From positions 1 through 7,177 of the forward strand of contig JAKLIL010000085.1 of assembly GCA_022709625.1 (NCBI GenBank): a stretch of 7,177 bases of DNA. Direction: 5' to 3'. This DNA comes from Verrucomicrobiota bacterium. Its GTDB lineage: Bacteria > Verrucomicrobiota > Kiritimatiellia > CAIQIC01 > Lenti-01. The stretch's first letter is position 1. Each line of letters begins with the position of its first letter. The translations under genes were made by a program, and so were the position numbers. The notes below the pieces were generated by a model. It worked only from the letters and a program-made list of their open reading frames with translations, was not told where the DNA came from and searched no databases. Shown here piece after piece: positions 1-6,335 of the stretch.

Positions 1-2476
1 CAACCGCTCCGGGGCCCGCGCCGGAGACAATGGCAATGCCGTCGATGGCAATGCCCCCCATGTCGGAGGCGACGGGATAGACGAAGCGGACATAGCGGAT
101 ATCGCTGGTCAGGGCATGCGTGATTTTCTGGGTCGGATCCCGACCGTTCAGATCTGTCTTATGGAAAGATTGCAGGGTGGTCCAAGTGCCCTCCAATCCT
201 GTAGCGCTGGCTTGCACTTCGAAAGTGAAGTCGTTGTTAACCTGCACCGATTGGATGTAGTAGGACAGTTGGTCGGCGGCCACGCCGAATCTGATTCGGA
301 TTTCGGAATTGGTCGAATCGAGGCGCGCCCAACCGCCGCCGTGATTGCCCACGTCGCCGTAAGTGTTGTCGTAGTCGGCGCCGAGCGCTCTGAAAACGAC
401 GCCATCGGGATAGAAGCCTTTCCACCATCCCCAGTAATTGAATGGCAGGGTAGCCGTATCCAGCGGGAAGGTCGCATTGACCGTAACATCGCCGGCCGGC
501 ATGGCGAACCAGCCATTGTTCAAGGCCAGCGGGCCTCCGATCCATGTAGCCGACAGATTGCCGGCCTGGTGTCCCGCTGCAGGCGTGGCAATCAACTGGA
601 CTTGCTCGCCCTCAAACGCGTTGGTAGCGGTGGCCGCGACAAGGCCGCCGTTCACACTCGGGAGAAGCACGGAATAAAGCGGAGCCAACTGGAAGTTAAC
701 CGTGCGGCTGGCCCGGTCCGAACTGGAATTGTCGGTCACGTATACGGTCACCCGATAATTGCCCGGGGTGGCGTTCGTAGCGGAGATATCGCACAAACGC
801 CCTGACGTGTTGATGGGCACGGTGATCCCCTCTTCACCCACGATGCGCTGGATTTCCCACTCATAGGTATAGTTTCCACTGCCGTTCGCTGCGCTGGCTT
901 CGATTTCCAACAGACGGCCCGCCGCTTTGCGCTCGTCGTTCGCGACGCCGGTGATGGTCACGCTCAGCGATGCCGGACCAAAATAGATGGCGAGGTCGTC
1001 GACGTTGACTTGATGGGCGGTACCAATCGCGGACAGCTTGGCATAGACGCTGTTGGCCGGAACATTGCTGGCCGCTACCGTGCACCGGTTCAAGGTGCCG
1101 GCAACGGGATAATTGGTATACACGGGGCCAGTCCAAGTGCTGCCATCTTCGGAAAACGACACGGCAATGCCCGTACCTGCGCCGGTTGTGCCATATTCGC
1201 CGATCACGAAGGAAAGCGTCCGGATCGGTTGCGCAAAGGACTCTTTGTTGGCCATTTGGCATAACCCGGTGGACCGCTTGTAAAATCGCCCGCCGGCCAA
1301 GCCGTTGCGCCGATCTCCGTCTAAAGTCCCGCGAACAACGTTCGTCAACGCCCAAGTAAGTTCGGGCAAAGTGCTGTTGGTGAAATCGGCATCCGTTCCG
1401 GCATACGTGGTGGAACCGGACCAGGTTTTTTCAAAATCCACGAGGTAATCCGGGCGGAAGTAGGTGGCCGAGACGTAAACATTGGTCGGCGGCATGATAA
1501 ACGCGTTGCCGGAGACGACCACGTAGCCATCGGGATTTTCAGAATCAGAGCCATACCAAACCACGACATCTTCGATGGCGTACTGATTGGTTGGCCAGGC
1601 GCTGAACGTGACTTGGTCGCCTTCACGGGCAGAACTCACGCTGTTTGAAACCGTGCCGAAGTCCGATGCCGTAGCAACGACCTCGTAATAATCGTCCGGA
1701 GCGACCACCGTGAACGAAATCGTTCTGGAAAGGCTCTCCGTCAAATCGCCTCCAGAAACCGCGGCCGCGACGGTATACGCCCCGAGACCCAAAGTGTCGG
1801 GAATGGCTAAAGTTGCGCCGGCTCCTTCCAAATCGCCAGTCCACGACCACGTGTAGGGTTGACCATCCGTTTCCTGAACCAGAACGGCGGCCAGAGCATC
1901 AGTGGAGCCTCGCACAACTACAAATCCGTCTTGTTTGTTGAAGACGATGCACGGCTCAAGGGAACCCAGAACCAAAATGTCGTCGATCGTGTAGAGATCT
2001 CCGCTGGCGCTGGCCGTTCCTTCGGTGCTGGTGATGGAAAATCGCGTAATCCGCCAATTCGTGACGGCAATGTTGCAGGTCTTGCGGGTTTTTTCGAAGG
2101 GAAAAACCGACAATTCCTGCCAATTTGTTCCCATTTGACCCTTGACGGTATAGATCACTCCGGACGCTCCGGCTCCCGCGTTGAAGGAAATGTTGGTGGT
2201 ACCTTTCGCGAATTCCGGCGAGGTAAGGGTCTCGTTGTCAGCCTTGAACCGGAAACCCGGAAAATCCGCTCCGTAGGACGCCGCATTCGTTGCCTGCATG
2301 AAAGTCGTTTCGTTGGTGTAGGTGGAAGTCCAACCCGCCAACAGTCCGGTTGGCGCAAGCGTGGAAAAATTCTCATGCAACAGAACCGTCCAGTTCCATT
2401 GTTCGGGCGTTATCGCCGCAAAAGCGGAAATAGACATGAAATATACGCACAAGCCGTATGCCGATACTTTTTTCAC
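1..2476 (-). CDS. Large exported modular beta-rich protein (C-terminus beyond window)
   Basis: An uninterrupted frame of 825 codons runs from a GTG at 2476 to the left edge; its stop lies outside the window. The start is supported by an AAAGGAG site 8 nt upstream and a signal peptide directly after it: Lys2-Lys3, a hydrophobic stretch, and AFA at 18-20 with likely cleavage after Ala20. The mature part reads as a repeated three-part module. Module A (about 22-172, 341-501, 671-819) looks like a jelly-roll or lectin-like domain ending in DDILVLG, DDLAIYFG and IDGIAIVSG. Module B (about 175-260, 502-600) is Ig/PKD-like. Module C (263-340, 601-670) resembles the divergent InlB B-repeat (PF18998 type), with GxV near the start, EGDQV/EGEQV in the middle and MPPTNVYVSATY or MPAGDVTVNATF at the end. 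It is rich in Thr, Ser, Asn and Gly and has few Cys. No catalytic domain is seen. A cell-surface or secreted adhesion or carbohydrate-binding role is inferred from architecture only; any anchoring signal would be in the missing C-terminus. Codons here look less GC-biased than in the genes to the right. Confidence 0.88.
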   Translation of the reverse strand, partial: MKKVSAYGLCVYFMSISAFAAITPEQWNWTVLLHENFSTLAPTGLLAGWTSTYTNETTFMQATNAASYGADFPGFRFKADNETLTSPEFAKGTTNISFNAGAGASGVIYTVKGQMGTNWQELSVFPFEKTRKTCNIAVTNWRITRFSITSTEGTASASGDLYTIDDILVLGSLEPCIVFNKQDGFVVVRGSTDALAAVLVQETDGQPYTWSWTGDLEGAGATLAIPDTLGLGAYTVAAAVSGGDLTESLSRTISFTVVAPDDYYEVVATASDFGTVSNSVSSAREGDQVTFSAWPTNQYAIEDVVVWYGSDSENPDGYVVVSGNAFIMPPTNVYVSATYFRPDYLVDFEKTWSGSTTYAGTDADFTNSTLPELTWALTNVVRGTLDGDRRNGLAGGRFYKRSTGLCQMANKESFAQPIRTLSFVIGEYGTTGAGTGIAVSFSEDGSTWTGPVYTNYPVAGTLNRCTVAASNVPANSVYAKLSAIGTAHQVNVDDLAIYFGPASLSVTITGVANDERKAAGRLLEIEASAANGSGNYTYEWEIQRIVGEEGITVPINTSGRLCDISATNATPGNYRVTVYVTDNSSSDRASRTVNFQLAPLYSVLLPSVNGGLVAATATNAFEGEQVQLIATPAAGHQAGNLSATWIGGPLALNNGWFAMPAGDVTVNATFPLDTATLPFNYWGWWKGFYPDGVVFRALGADYDNTYGDVGNHGGGWARLDSTNSEIRIRFGVAADQLSYYIQSVQVNNDFTFEVQASATGLEGTWTTLQSFHKTDLNGRDPTQKITHALTSDIRYVRFVYPVASDMGGIAIDGIAIVSGAGPGAV

Positions 2477-2484
2477 AACCGATT

Positions 2485-2491
2485 CTCCTTT
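2485..2491 (-). promoter_or_regulatory. Ribosome binding site deciding a GTG start
   Basis: The minus strand reads AAAGGAG, 8 nt before the GTG at 2476-2474. This is the best Shine-Dalgarno match in the leader and, with the signal peptide that follows, fixes GTG as the start of the large exported protein. The first ATG in the frame (residue 14) lies inside the hydrophobic core of the signal peptide and would remove the positively charged n-region. Confidence 0.8.
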
Positions 2492-2519
2492 ATTCCAATT
2501 CTGCGCGAATCGTGGGTAA

Positions 2520-2546
2520 AAAATACCGAAAACGATTCGTTGTCGA
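2520..2546 (-). promoter_or_regulatory. Weak candidate promoter of the exported-protein gene
   Basis: On the minus strand TCGACA (2546-2541) and TATTTT (2525-2520) are separated by 15 bp, about 45-70 bp upstream of the GTG start. The -35 box matches the sigma-70 consensus at 5 of 6 positions, but the spacer is short. A TTGACC lies nearby without a well-placed -10 box. The local AT-rich character fits a promoter, but this is only a candidate. Confidence 0.25.
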
Positions 2547-2779
2547 GGTCAAAATGAAATCGAATTGAATGTCCCGGAGACGATCTGGCTACTTGGCCCG
2601 AACAGCCTTGGGCTTGTTGAGCCGGGGAACAGAACGCGCACCAACCTCAACGAGGCTTGTTCATTGTCCGGCCCCATGGGGACTTGAAAAGCAAACGCAA
2701 GTCACCTCGGCTGTGTGATCCGCAATTGGTTTCCAGCCTGGCGCGATTGAATAACACCGGTGGGAAAGGCGTGTTCTCA

Positions 2780-3322
2780 TCAAACATAGCGCCGGATTTC
2801 GTCGAGGGGCTTGCGGATCTTGGGACGGATACGATCTTCGGCGGCGTAGCCGAGTCCAATGAGCAATTCCACTTTCCGGGCGCGGGGCAGGCCGAGGACG
2901 CGCTTGGCGGCGGCTTCGTCGAACCAGCCGATCCAGCAGCTGCCGAGCCCCTCCGCGGCCGCCTGCAACACGAGATGCTCGCCGGCGATGCCGACATCCA
3001 CCAGCCCGTACGGGACGCCGCGAAACTGCGCGCCCAGCCGGGCCGCCAGCTTCATTTTATCCGCGACGACGGCGACGATGGCGGAGGCGTCGTGGAGGAA
3101 TTGGTTCATGCCGTAGGGCGGATGGCCGCAGGCGGCCTCCGCGAGGGCACGGACCTTGTCGGGTTCGTCGGCGACCACGAACGACCACGGCTGCGAATTG
3201 CAGGCCGACGGAGCCAGGCGGGCGGCCGCGAGGCAACGCTCGAGGATTTCGCGGGGGATGCGGCGGCCGGGCTGGTATTTCCGCACGCTTTGGCGACGTT
3301 CGGCCAGTTCGAGAAAGTTCAT
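2780..3322 (-). CDS. Nitroreductase family protein (FMN-dependent oxidoreductase)
   Basis: This 180-residue protein fits the single-domain nitroreductase family (PF00881), soluble FMN flavoproteins that pass electrons from NAD(P)H to nitroaromatics, quinones or other acceptors. The N-terminal RRQSVRKY (9-16) supplies the Arg residues that hold the FMN phosphate, and APSACNSQPW (37-46) is the typical second family motif. DVGIAGEHLVLQAAAEGLGS (109-128) followed by CWIGWF is the conserved helix and strand preceding the C-terminal part, and the end (LGYAAED...KIRKPLDEI) is also typical. The ATG at 3322 is chosen because it begins the family-conserved N-terminus, has a GGAGGAG site, and overlaps the stop of the upstream membrane protein as ATGA. 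A longer open frame upstream merely reads the neighbouring gene in another frame. The physiological substrate cannot be told from sequence. Confidence 0.93.
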   Translation of the reverse strand: MNFLELAERRQSVRKYQPGRRIPREILERCLAAARLAPSACNSQPWSFVVADEPDKVRALAEAACGHPPYGMNQFLHDASAIVAVVADKMKLAARLGAQFRGVPYGLVDVGIAGEHLVLQAAAEGLGSCWIGWFDEAAAKRVLGLPRARKVELLIGLGYAAEDRIRPKIRKPLDEIRRYV

Positions 3323-3858
3323 GGGGGTCTCCTCCGCGTCAGGCGCAGTGCCAGCACCGCCAGCCACAAGGCGGCGGCAAACACCCAGCTTCCCAGGAAG
3401 AGGCTGGGATGCTCCCACCAGTTCCCGCCGGCAAAGCCCCGGTCCGAAAACGGCCAGAGGATCGGCGTCATGAAAATGCCGTCGCCGTGGGTGGGCACAT
3501 CCGTCAGCACATGGATGGGCCAGGCCAGCGCCGGCAGCCAGAGGGCGCGCTTCCACCAGACCAGCAGCCCGTAGACCACCGCGATGCCCGCGAGGCTATG
3601 GGTGACGTCGTAGAGCACGAAAACAAAACGCGGAATGGCGCGCCAATCCAGCCCGTTTGGAGAAAACATCGCCATGGAGAAATGAATGCCGAACGAAACC
3701 AAATCCGGCAGTACGCCGAAAAAAAACGCGGCCCAGAGGGTCCAATCGGAGATTTGCCACCACATATTGGGGCCGGGGTCCGGCCCCCGCCGCCCCCCGG
3801 CAAGGCCGGTCCGGCTGCAGAGCGCGGCGCCAATCACGCCATGGACCAACGTATCCAT
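3319..3858 (-). CDS. YdjM/DUF457-type integral membrane protein, putative metal-dependent hydrolase
   Basis: This 179-residue membrane protein resembles the YdjM/DUF457 family (PF04307), often annotated as inner-membrane metal-dependent hydrolases but with little direct functional proof. The family pattern of metal-ligand-like residues is present: His6-Gly7 at the start, Pro51-Asp52 after the first clear hydrophobic segment, YDVTHS at 83-88, and His116, Asp120 and His124 in the segment leading to WPFSDR (135-140). Hydrophobic stretches at about 41-60, 78-100, 105-120 and 153-172 suggest about four membrane segments. The end RLTRRRPP is basic, suggesting a cytoplasmic tail. The start is 9 bp after the ptsP stop with only a weak GGCGG-like site, and the gene overlaps the nitroreductase by 4 bp. 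Residues 16-30 (RTGLAGGRRGPDPGP) look foreign to the fold and coincide exactly with a GC-rich palindromic DNA element. ATG at 3765 is a possible later start, but it would lose the conserved His6-Gly7. Confidence 0.82.
   Translation of the reverse strand: MDTLVHGVIGAALCSRTGLAGGRRGPDPGPNMWWQISDWTLWAAFFFGVLPDLVSFGIHFSMAMFSPNGLDWRAIPRFVFVLYDVTHSLAGIAVVYGLLVWWKRALWLPALAWPIHVLTDVPTHGDGIFMTPILWPFSDRGFAGGNWWEHPSLFLGSWVFAAALWLAVLALRLTRRRPP
3329..3335 (-). promoter_or_regulatory. Ribosome binding site of the nitroreductase gene
   Basis: The minus strand reads GGAGGAG about 6-8 nt before the ATG at 3322. It lies inside the last codons of the upstream membrane-protein gene, so translation of the two is probably coupled. 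It decides the nitroreductase start against the longer upstream extension of the frame. Confidence 0.8.
3769..3813. repeat. GC-rich palindromic element inside a coding sequence
   Basis: A 45-bp, almost pure G/C block holds a perfect 8-bp inverted repeat, GGGGCCGG (3769-3776) and CCGGCCCC (3780-3787), with a 3-nt loop GGT. It is followed by CCGGCAAGGC (3797-3806). The same three blocks in the same order occur upstream of ptsP at 6180-6210. It spans exactly 15 codons of the membrane-protein gene (residues 16-30), in frame. The relation to the second copy is read from sequence; that it is a mobile or REP-like element is inference. Confidence 0.5.
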
Positions 3859-3867
3859 GCCGGCCGC

Positions 3868-6165
3868 CTAGCCAGCCGCATCGATCGACTTCAGGAAGCC
3901 AGCGACTTGTTCGATGCGGCCGAACGACAGCATCTTGTTCATCTGGTAGCGGGCGAGATCGATATCGATCTGCGCAATCCGGCGCTGGACGGCCGGAATT
4001 TCCATGGGATCGAGGCTGAAGGTGCGCAGGCCGATTCCCAGCAGGAACGGGAGCATCCGCGGGTCCGCCCCGACATTGCCGCACAGGGACACGGGCTTGC
4101 CCGCCCGGGTGGCCGCATCCACGATCAGCTTCAGCGAACGGAGCACGGCGGGATGGTGCGGGGAAAACCACGGGGCCATCTCGTCGTTCGTGCGGTCCAC
4201 GGCGAGAAGGTATTGGATCAGGTCGTTGCTGCCGATGCTCAGGAAATCGGCGGCCTCCGCCAGTTCGGCGGCCAGGAGGGTGGCGGAAGGCAACTCGATC
4301 ATCACCCCCAGTTCGGGCAGGCGGCTGGGCACGCCTTCCCGTTCGAGTTCGGCCTGGCAGACGCGGGCGAGGTCCCGCGCGGCGACGAATTCGTCGAGGG
4401 AGGCCACCATCGGGAACATGATCTTGGCTTGGGAATTGCCGTGGGCCGCCCGGAGCAGGGCGCGGAGCTGCTGCTTGAAGATCTCGGGATTGCGCAGGGA
4501 AAAGCGCAGGGCCCGCAGGCCGAGAAACGGATTGCTCCCGTGGTCGACCGGAAAGTAGGACAAGGCCTTGTCGCCGCCGATGTCCAGCGTGCGGAAGACG
4601 ACCGGGCGGCCGGCCATCCGGTCCAGCACGCGCCGATAGCCCCAATACTGCTCTTCCTCGGTCGGGAAGGTGTTGCGGACGATGAAGGGAAATTCGGTGC
4701 GGTACAGGCCGATGCCCTTGGCCTTCATGTTCAGGGCCACGTCCAGCTCGGTCACCAGGTTGAGGTTGGCGTGCAACTGGATTTCGACGCCGTCGCGGGT
4801 GCGGGTCTCGGGCTTGACCTCGGCGGCCAGCCGCTCCGCATCGGCCAGGGAGCGGATCAAATCCTTCATCGTCTGGATGGCTTCGGGCCCCGGCCGGATG
4901 ACGATCTGGCCTTCCTTGGGATCCAGCAGGAGGAGGGTTTTTTCCGGCAAATCCAGCAGGCGCCGGTCGGACGCGATGACCAGGGGAATCTGCAGGGCCT
5001 TGGCCAGGATCGCCACGTGGGAATGCTGGCCGCCGCCCAGCAGCACCAGGCCTGCGGCCCGTTCCGCCGACAGTTTCAGGATGTCCGAGGGGAGCAGTTC
5101 CTCGGCGACGACGATCTGGCCGGAGTAGTCCGGCCCGTTGTTCGCGAACGTCTGGGGCGAGAGATTATGGAGCAACCGGTGGCCCAGATCCTCGATATCG
5201 AGCACTTTTTCCCGCAGGGCGGGATTGGGGCTGTGGGCGAAGAGATCGGCGTAGCGGCGGACTTCGTCGAGGATGGCCGTCCAGGGATTCTTGCCCGCGC
5301 GGATCTGGGCACGGATTTCGCCCGAGAAGGCCTCGTCCTTGAGCATCAGGACATGGGCCCCGAAAATCATCGACGCCGCGTCGTGGATGCGATCTTCCAG
5401 CCGGCGCTGGAGGTCCAGCAATTGGCGTTCGGTGACGGCCAGGGCGCGGTCGAAATCCGCTTCCGTCAGTCCCAACGGGCAGGCAAGGCCGGTCTCCGCA
5501 TGGGCCAAGTACTGGCCGATGCGGGTGGACAGGCCCATGCCCATGGCGTCGGAGGCGCCCTGGCCGCGAATGCAGTGCGTGCCCGGTCCGAATCCCTGGC
5601 CGGCGGCTGCCGGTCCGGAAGCCGACTGGGCCTCTTCGGTCCGGCGCATTTTCATCAGGAGATAGGCGTTTTCAATCACGCCCGCGAGCTGGGAGGCGAT
5701 GACCTGGAGGGCCTGGACATCGTTGGGAGTGAAATAATTCCACTGGGGATCCTGCACGACGATCACGCCGACCGGATTCATCTTGCGCAGGATGGGCACG
5801 GCGAGGAAGGACACGAAGAGTTCTTCGCGGCTGCCGGGAATGTACTTGAATTTCGGGTTGTCGGTCGCCTTGGCCTCGCAAATCGGCCGCATTTCCTGGA
5901 GGGCGGCGCCGGTGATGCCTTCGCCGATCTTCAGGCGAAGGCGGCCCACGAGGTTCGGATTGAGCCCCTGGTTGGCCCGCAGCACCAAGTCGCGGGTATC
6001 GGCATCGTAGAGGTAGATCGAGCAGACCGCCGCGCGCATGTGCCAGGCGACGGTCGACACCGCCTTAGCCAAAAACGAATCCAGACCGGCCTCGAAATCA
6101 AAAAGGCCGACGAGTTCGCCGATGTCGCACATCAGCGCCACGTTGTCTTTTTGGAAATCGCTCAT
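3868..6165 (-). CDS. ptsP: Phosphoenolpyruvate-protein phosphotransferase with GAF domain (enzyme I-Ntr)
   Basis: This 765-residue cytoplasmic enzyme I takes phosphate from phosphoenolpyruvate onto a histidine and passes it to an HPr/NPr carrier, starting the nitrogen-type phosphotransferase relay. An N-terminal GAF sensor domain (about 15-165) is followed by a linker (about 175-205), the carrier-binding helical domain (about 205-360), the phosphohistidine domain with GGGQHSHVAIL (His383 is the expected phosphoacceptor), and the PEP-binding barrel (about 455-740). In the barrel, RTEF (Arg489), RTLDIGGDK, NPFLGLRALR, MFPM, SIGSNDLIQYLLAVDR and the catalytic Cys695 are intact. Length and order match PtsP of proteobacteria (about 750 residues). 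Odd points: the usual CGE after the catalytic Cys is CGN (Asn697), and the SPG motif at the start of the enzyme I part is not recognisable. ATG at 6165 is chosen because MSDFQKDN leads into the GAF helix; an upstream TTG at 6207 would add 14 Pro-rich residues encoded by a palindromic repeat. No HPr or EIIA gene is in the window. Confidence 0.95.
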   Translation of the reverse strand: MSDFQKDNVALMCDIGELVGLFDFEAGLDSFLAKAVSTVAWHMRAAVCSIYLYDADTRDLVLRANQGLNPNLVGRLRLKIGEGITGAALQEMRPICEAKATDNPKFKYIPGSREELFVSFLAVPILRKMNPVGVIVVQDPQWNYFTPNDVQALQVIASQLAGVIENAYLLMKMRRTEEAQSASGPAAAGQGFGPGTHCIRGQGASDAMGMGLSTRIGQYLAHAETGLACPLGLTEADFDRALAVTERQLLDLQRRLEDRIHDAASMIFGAHVLMLKDEAFSGEIRAQIRAGKNPWTAILDEVRRYADLFAHSPNPALREKVLDIEDLGHRLLHNLSPQTFANNGPDYSGQIVVAEELLPSDILKLSAERAAGLVLLGGGQHSHVAILAKALQIPLVIASDRRLLDLPEKTLLLLDPKEGQIVIRPGPEAIQTMKDLIRSLADAERLAAEVKPETRTRDGVEIQLHANLNLVTELDVALNMKAKGIGLYRTEFPFIVRNTFPTEEEQYWGYRRVLDRMAGRPVVFRTLDIGGDKALSYFPVDHGSNPFLGLRALRFSLRNPEIFKQQLRALLRAAHGNSQAKIMFPMVASLDEFVAARDLARVCQAELEREGVPSRLPELGVMIELPSATLLAAELAEAADFLSIGSNDLIQYLLAVDRTNDEMAPWFSPHHPAVLRSLKLIVDAATRAGKPVSLCGNVGADPRMLPFLLGIGLRTFSLDPMEIPAVQRRIAQIDIDLARYQMNKMLSFGRIEQVAGFLKSIDAAG

Positions 6166-6173
6166 GGTTCGTT

Positions 6174-6210
6174 GGGGGGGGGGCCGGCCGGCCCCAGGCG
6201 CCGGCAAGGC
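6174..6210. repeat. GC-rich palindromic element with 10-nt homopolymer upstream of ptsP
   Basis: A run of ten G (6174-6183; C on the ptsP strand) merges into a perfect 16-bp palindrome, GGGGCCGGCCGGCCCC (6180-6195), followed by AGGCG and CCGGCAAGGC (6201-6210). The palindrome arms and the CCGGCAAGGC block recur in the same order inside the membrane-protein gene at 3769-3806. On the ptsP strand the element occupies the place where a ribosome binding site would be expected, and no Shine-Dalgarno sequence is visible. It also lies immediately before the tRNA promoter. Confidence 0.5.
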
Positions 6211-6238
6211 TTGACTTCACTCCCAGAAATCGTACTTT
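6211..6238 (+). promoter_or_regulatory. Candidate sigma-70 promoter of tRNA-Gln
   Basis: TTGACT (6211-6216, 5 of 6 consensus) and TACTTT (6233-6238, 3 of 6 including the first TA and last T) are 16 bp apart. The expected transcription start near 6245 would leave a leader of roughly 17 nt before the mature tRNA. Position and strand fit the tRNA-Gln gene well. Confidence 0.55.
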
Positions 6239-6241
6239 CTG
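6224..6241. repeat. Short inverted repeat over the tRNA promoter -10 box
   Basis: CAGAAA (6224-6229) and TTTCTG (6236-6241) form a perfect 6-bp dyad with a 6-nt spacer, TCGTAC. It covers the spacer end and the -10 box of the tRNA-Gln promoter and lies in the divergent region shared with ptsP. It could be a small operator or a chance dyad. Confidence 0.35.
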
Positions 6242-6261
6242 TCGCGTTTCGGCTCCGAATT

Positions 6262-6335
6262 TGCCCGATGGTGTAACGGTAGCACAACAGACTCTGGATC
6301 TGTTTGTCTAGGTTCAAATCCTAGTCGGGCAACCA
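6262..6335 (+). tRNA. tRNA-Gln (anticodon CUG)
   Basis: A complete 74-nt cloverleaf with encoded CCA. The acceptor stem is TGCCCGA (6262-6268) with TCGGGCA (6325-6331), then discriminator A and CCA. The D arm is GTG/CAC around TAACGGTAG. The anticodon stem is ACAGA/TCTGT with loop CTCTGGA, anticodon CTG at 6294-6296, reading CAG codons. The T arm is CTAGG/CCTAG around TTCAAAT. The U1-A72 end pair is typical of bacterial tRNA-Gln and supports the identity. It runs opposite to all protein genes: divergent from ptsP and convergent with dnaN, whose stop lies 66 bp away. No clear T-tract terminator is seen between them. Confidence 0.95.

Larger units (their letters stand above)
2477..2779. other. 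Non-coding gap between nitroreductase and exported-protein genes
   Basis: These 303 bp lie between the nitroreductase stop and the GTG start of the exported protein, both on the minus strand. The half next to the exported protein is AT-richer and holds its leader, ribosome binding site and a weak promoter candidate. I find no convincing protein in any frame. Only short dyads are visible, such as CCCCATGGGG near 2672-2681 and AACAC/GTGTT flanking about 2753-2775. None is followed by a T-tract on the minus strand, so I do not call a terminator for the upstream operon. Confidence 0.6.

Noticed and set aside
116..2557. Several open frames of 70-230 codons on both strands at 116-805, 148-516, 861-1355, 1345-1626 and 1859-2557
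   Set aside because: All are other-frame readings of the continuous GTG-started exported protein, which has a signal peptide, ribosome binding site and repeated domains.
2581..2625. AGCC-TTG-GGCT and related short dyads in the intergenic gap
   Set aside because: The stems are only 4-6 bp with mismatches and no T-run; they are expected by chance in GC-rich DNA.
3323..3556. N-terminal extension of the nitroreductase to 3556
   Set aside because: The added residues read the YdjM-type gene in the wrong frame. The family-conserved start and the GGAGGAG site support ATG 3322.
2657..3574. A 305-codon plus-strand frame opposite the nitroreductase
   Set aside because: It mirrors a gene with clear nitroreductase motifs, a ribosome binding site and an operon-type overlap; its own translation shows no family features.
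6166..6207. TTG start for ptsP at 6207, adding 14 residues
   Set aside because: The extra residues are Pro/Gly-rich and encoded by the palindromic repeat and C-run. The GAF domain begins naturally at MSDFQKDN (ATG 6165). Neither start has a good ribosome binding site, so a small doubt remains.
3409..6276. A 955-codon open frame on the plus strand, antisense to ptsP and the YdjM-type gene
   Set aside because: The minus strand encodes an unmistakable PtsP and a recognisable membrane protein over the same DNA. High G/C in the third codon position removes stops from the opposite frame. The plus-strand translation is rich in Gly, Arg, His and Gln, shows no domain, and runs into the tRNA.
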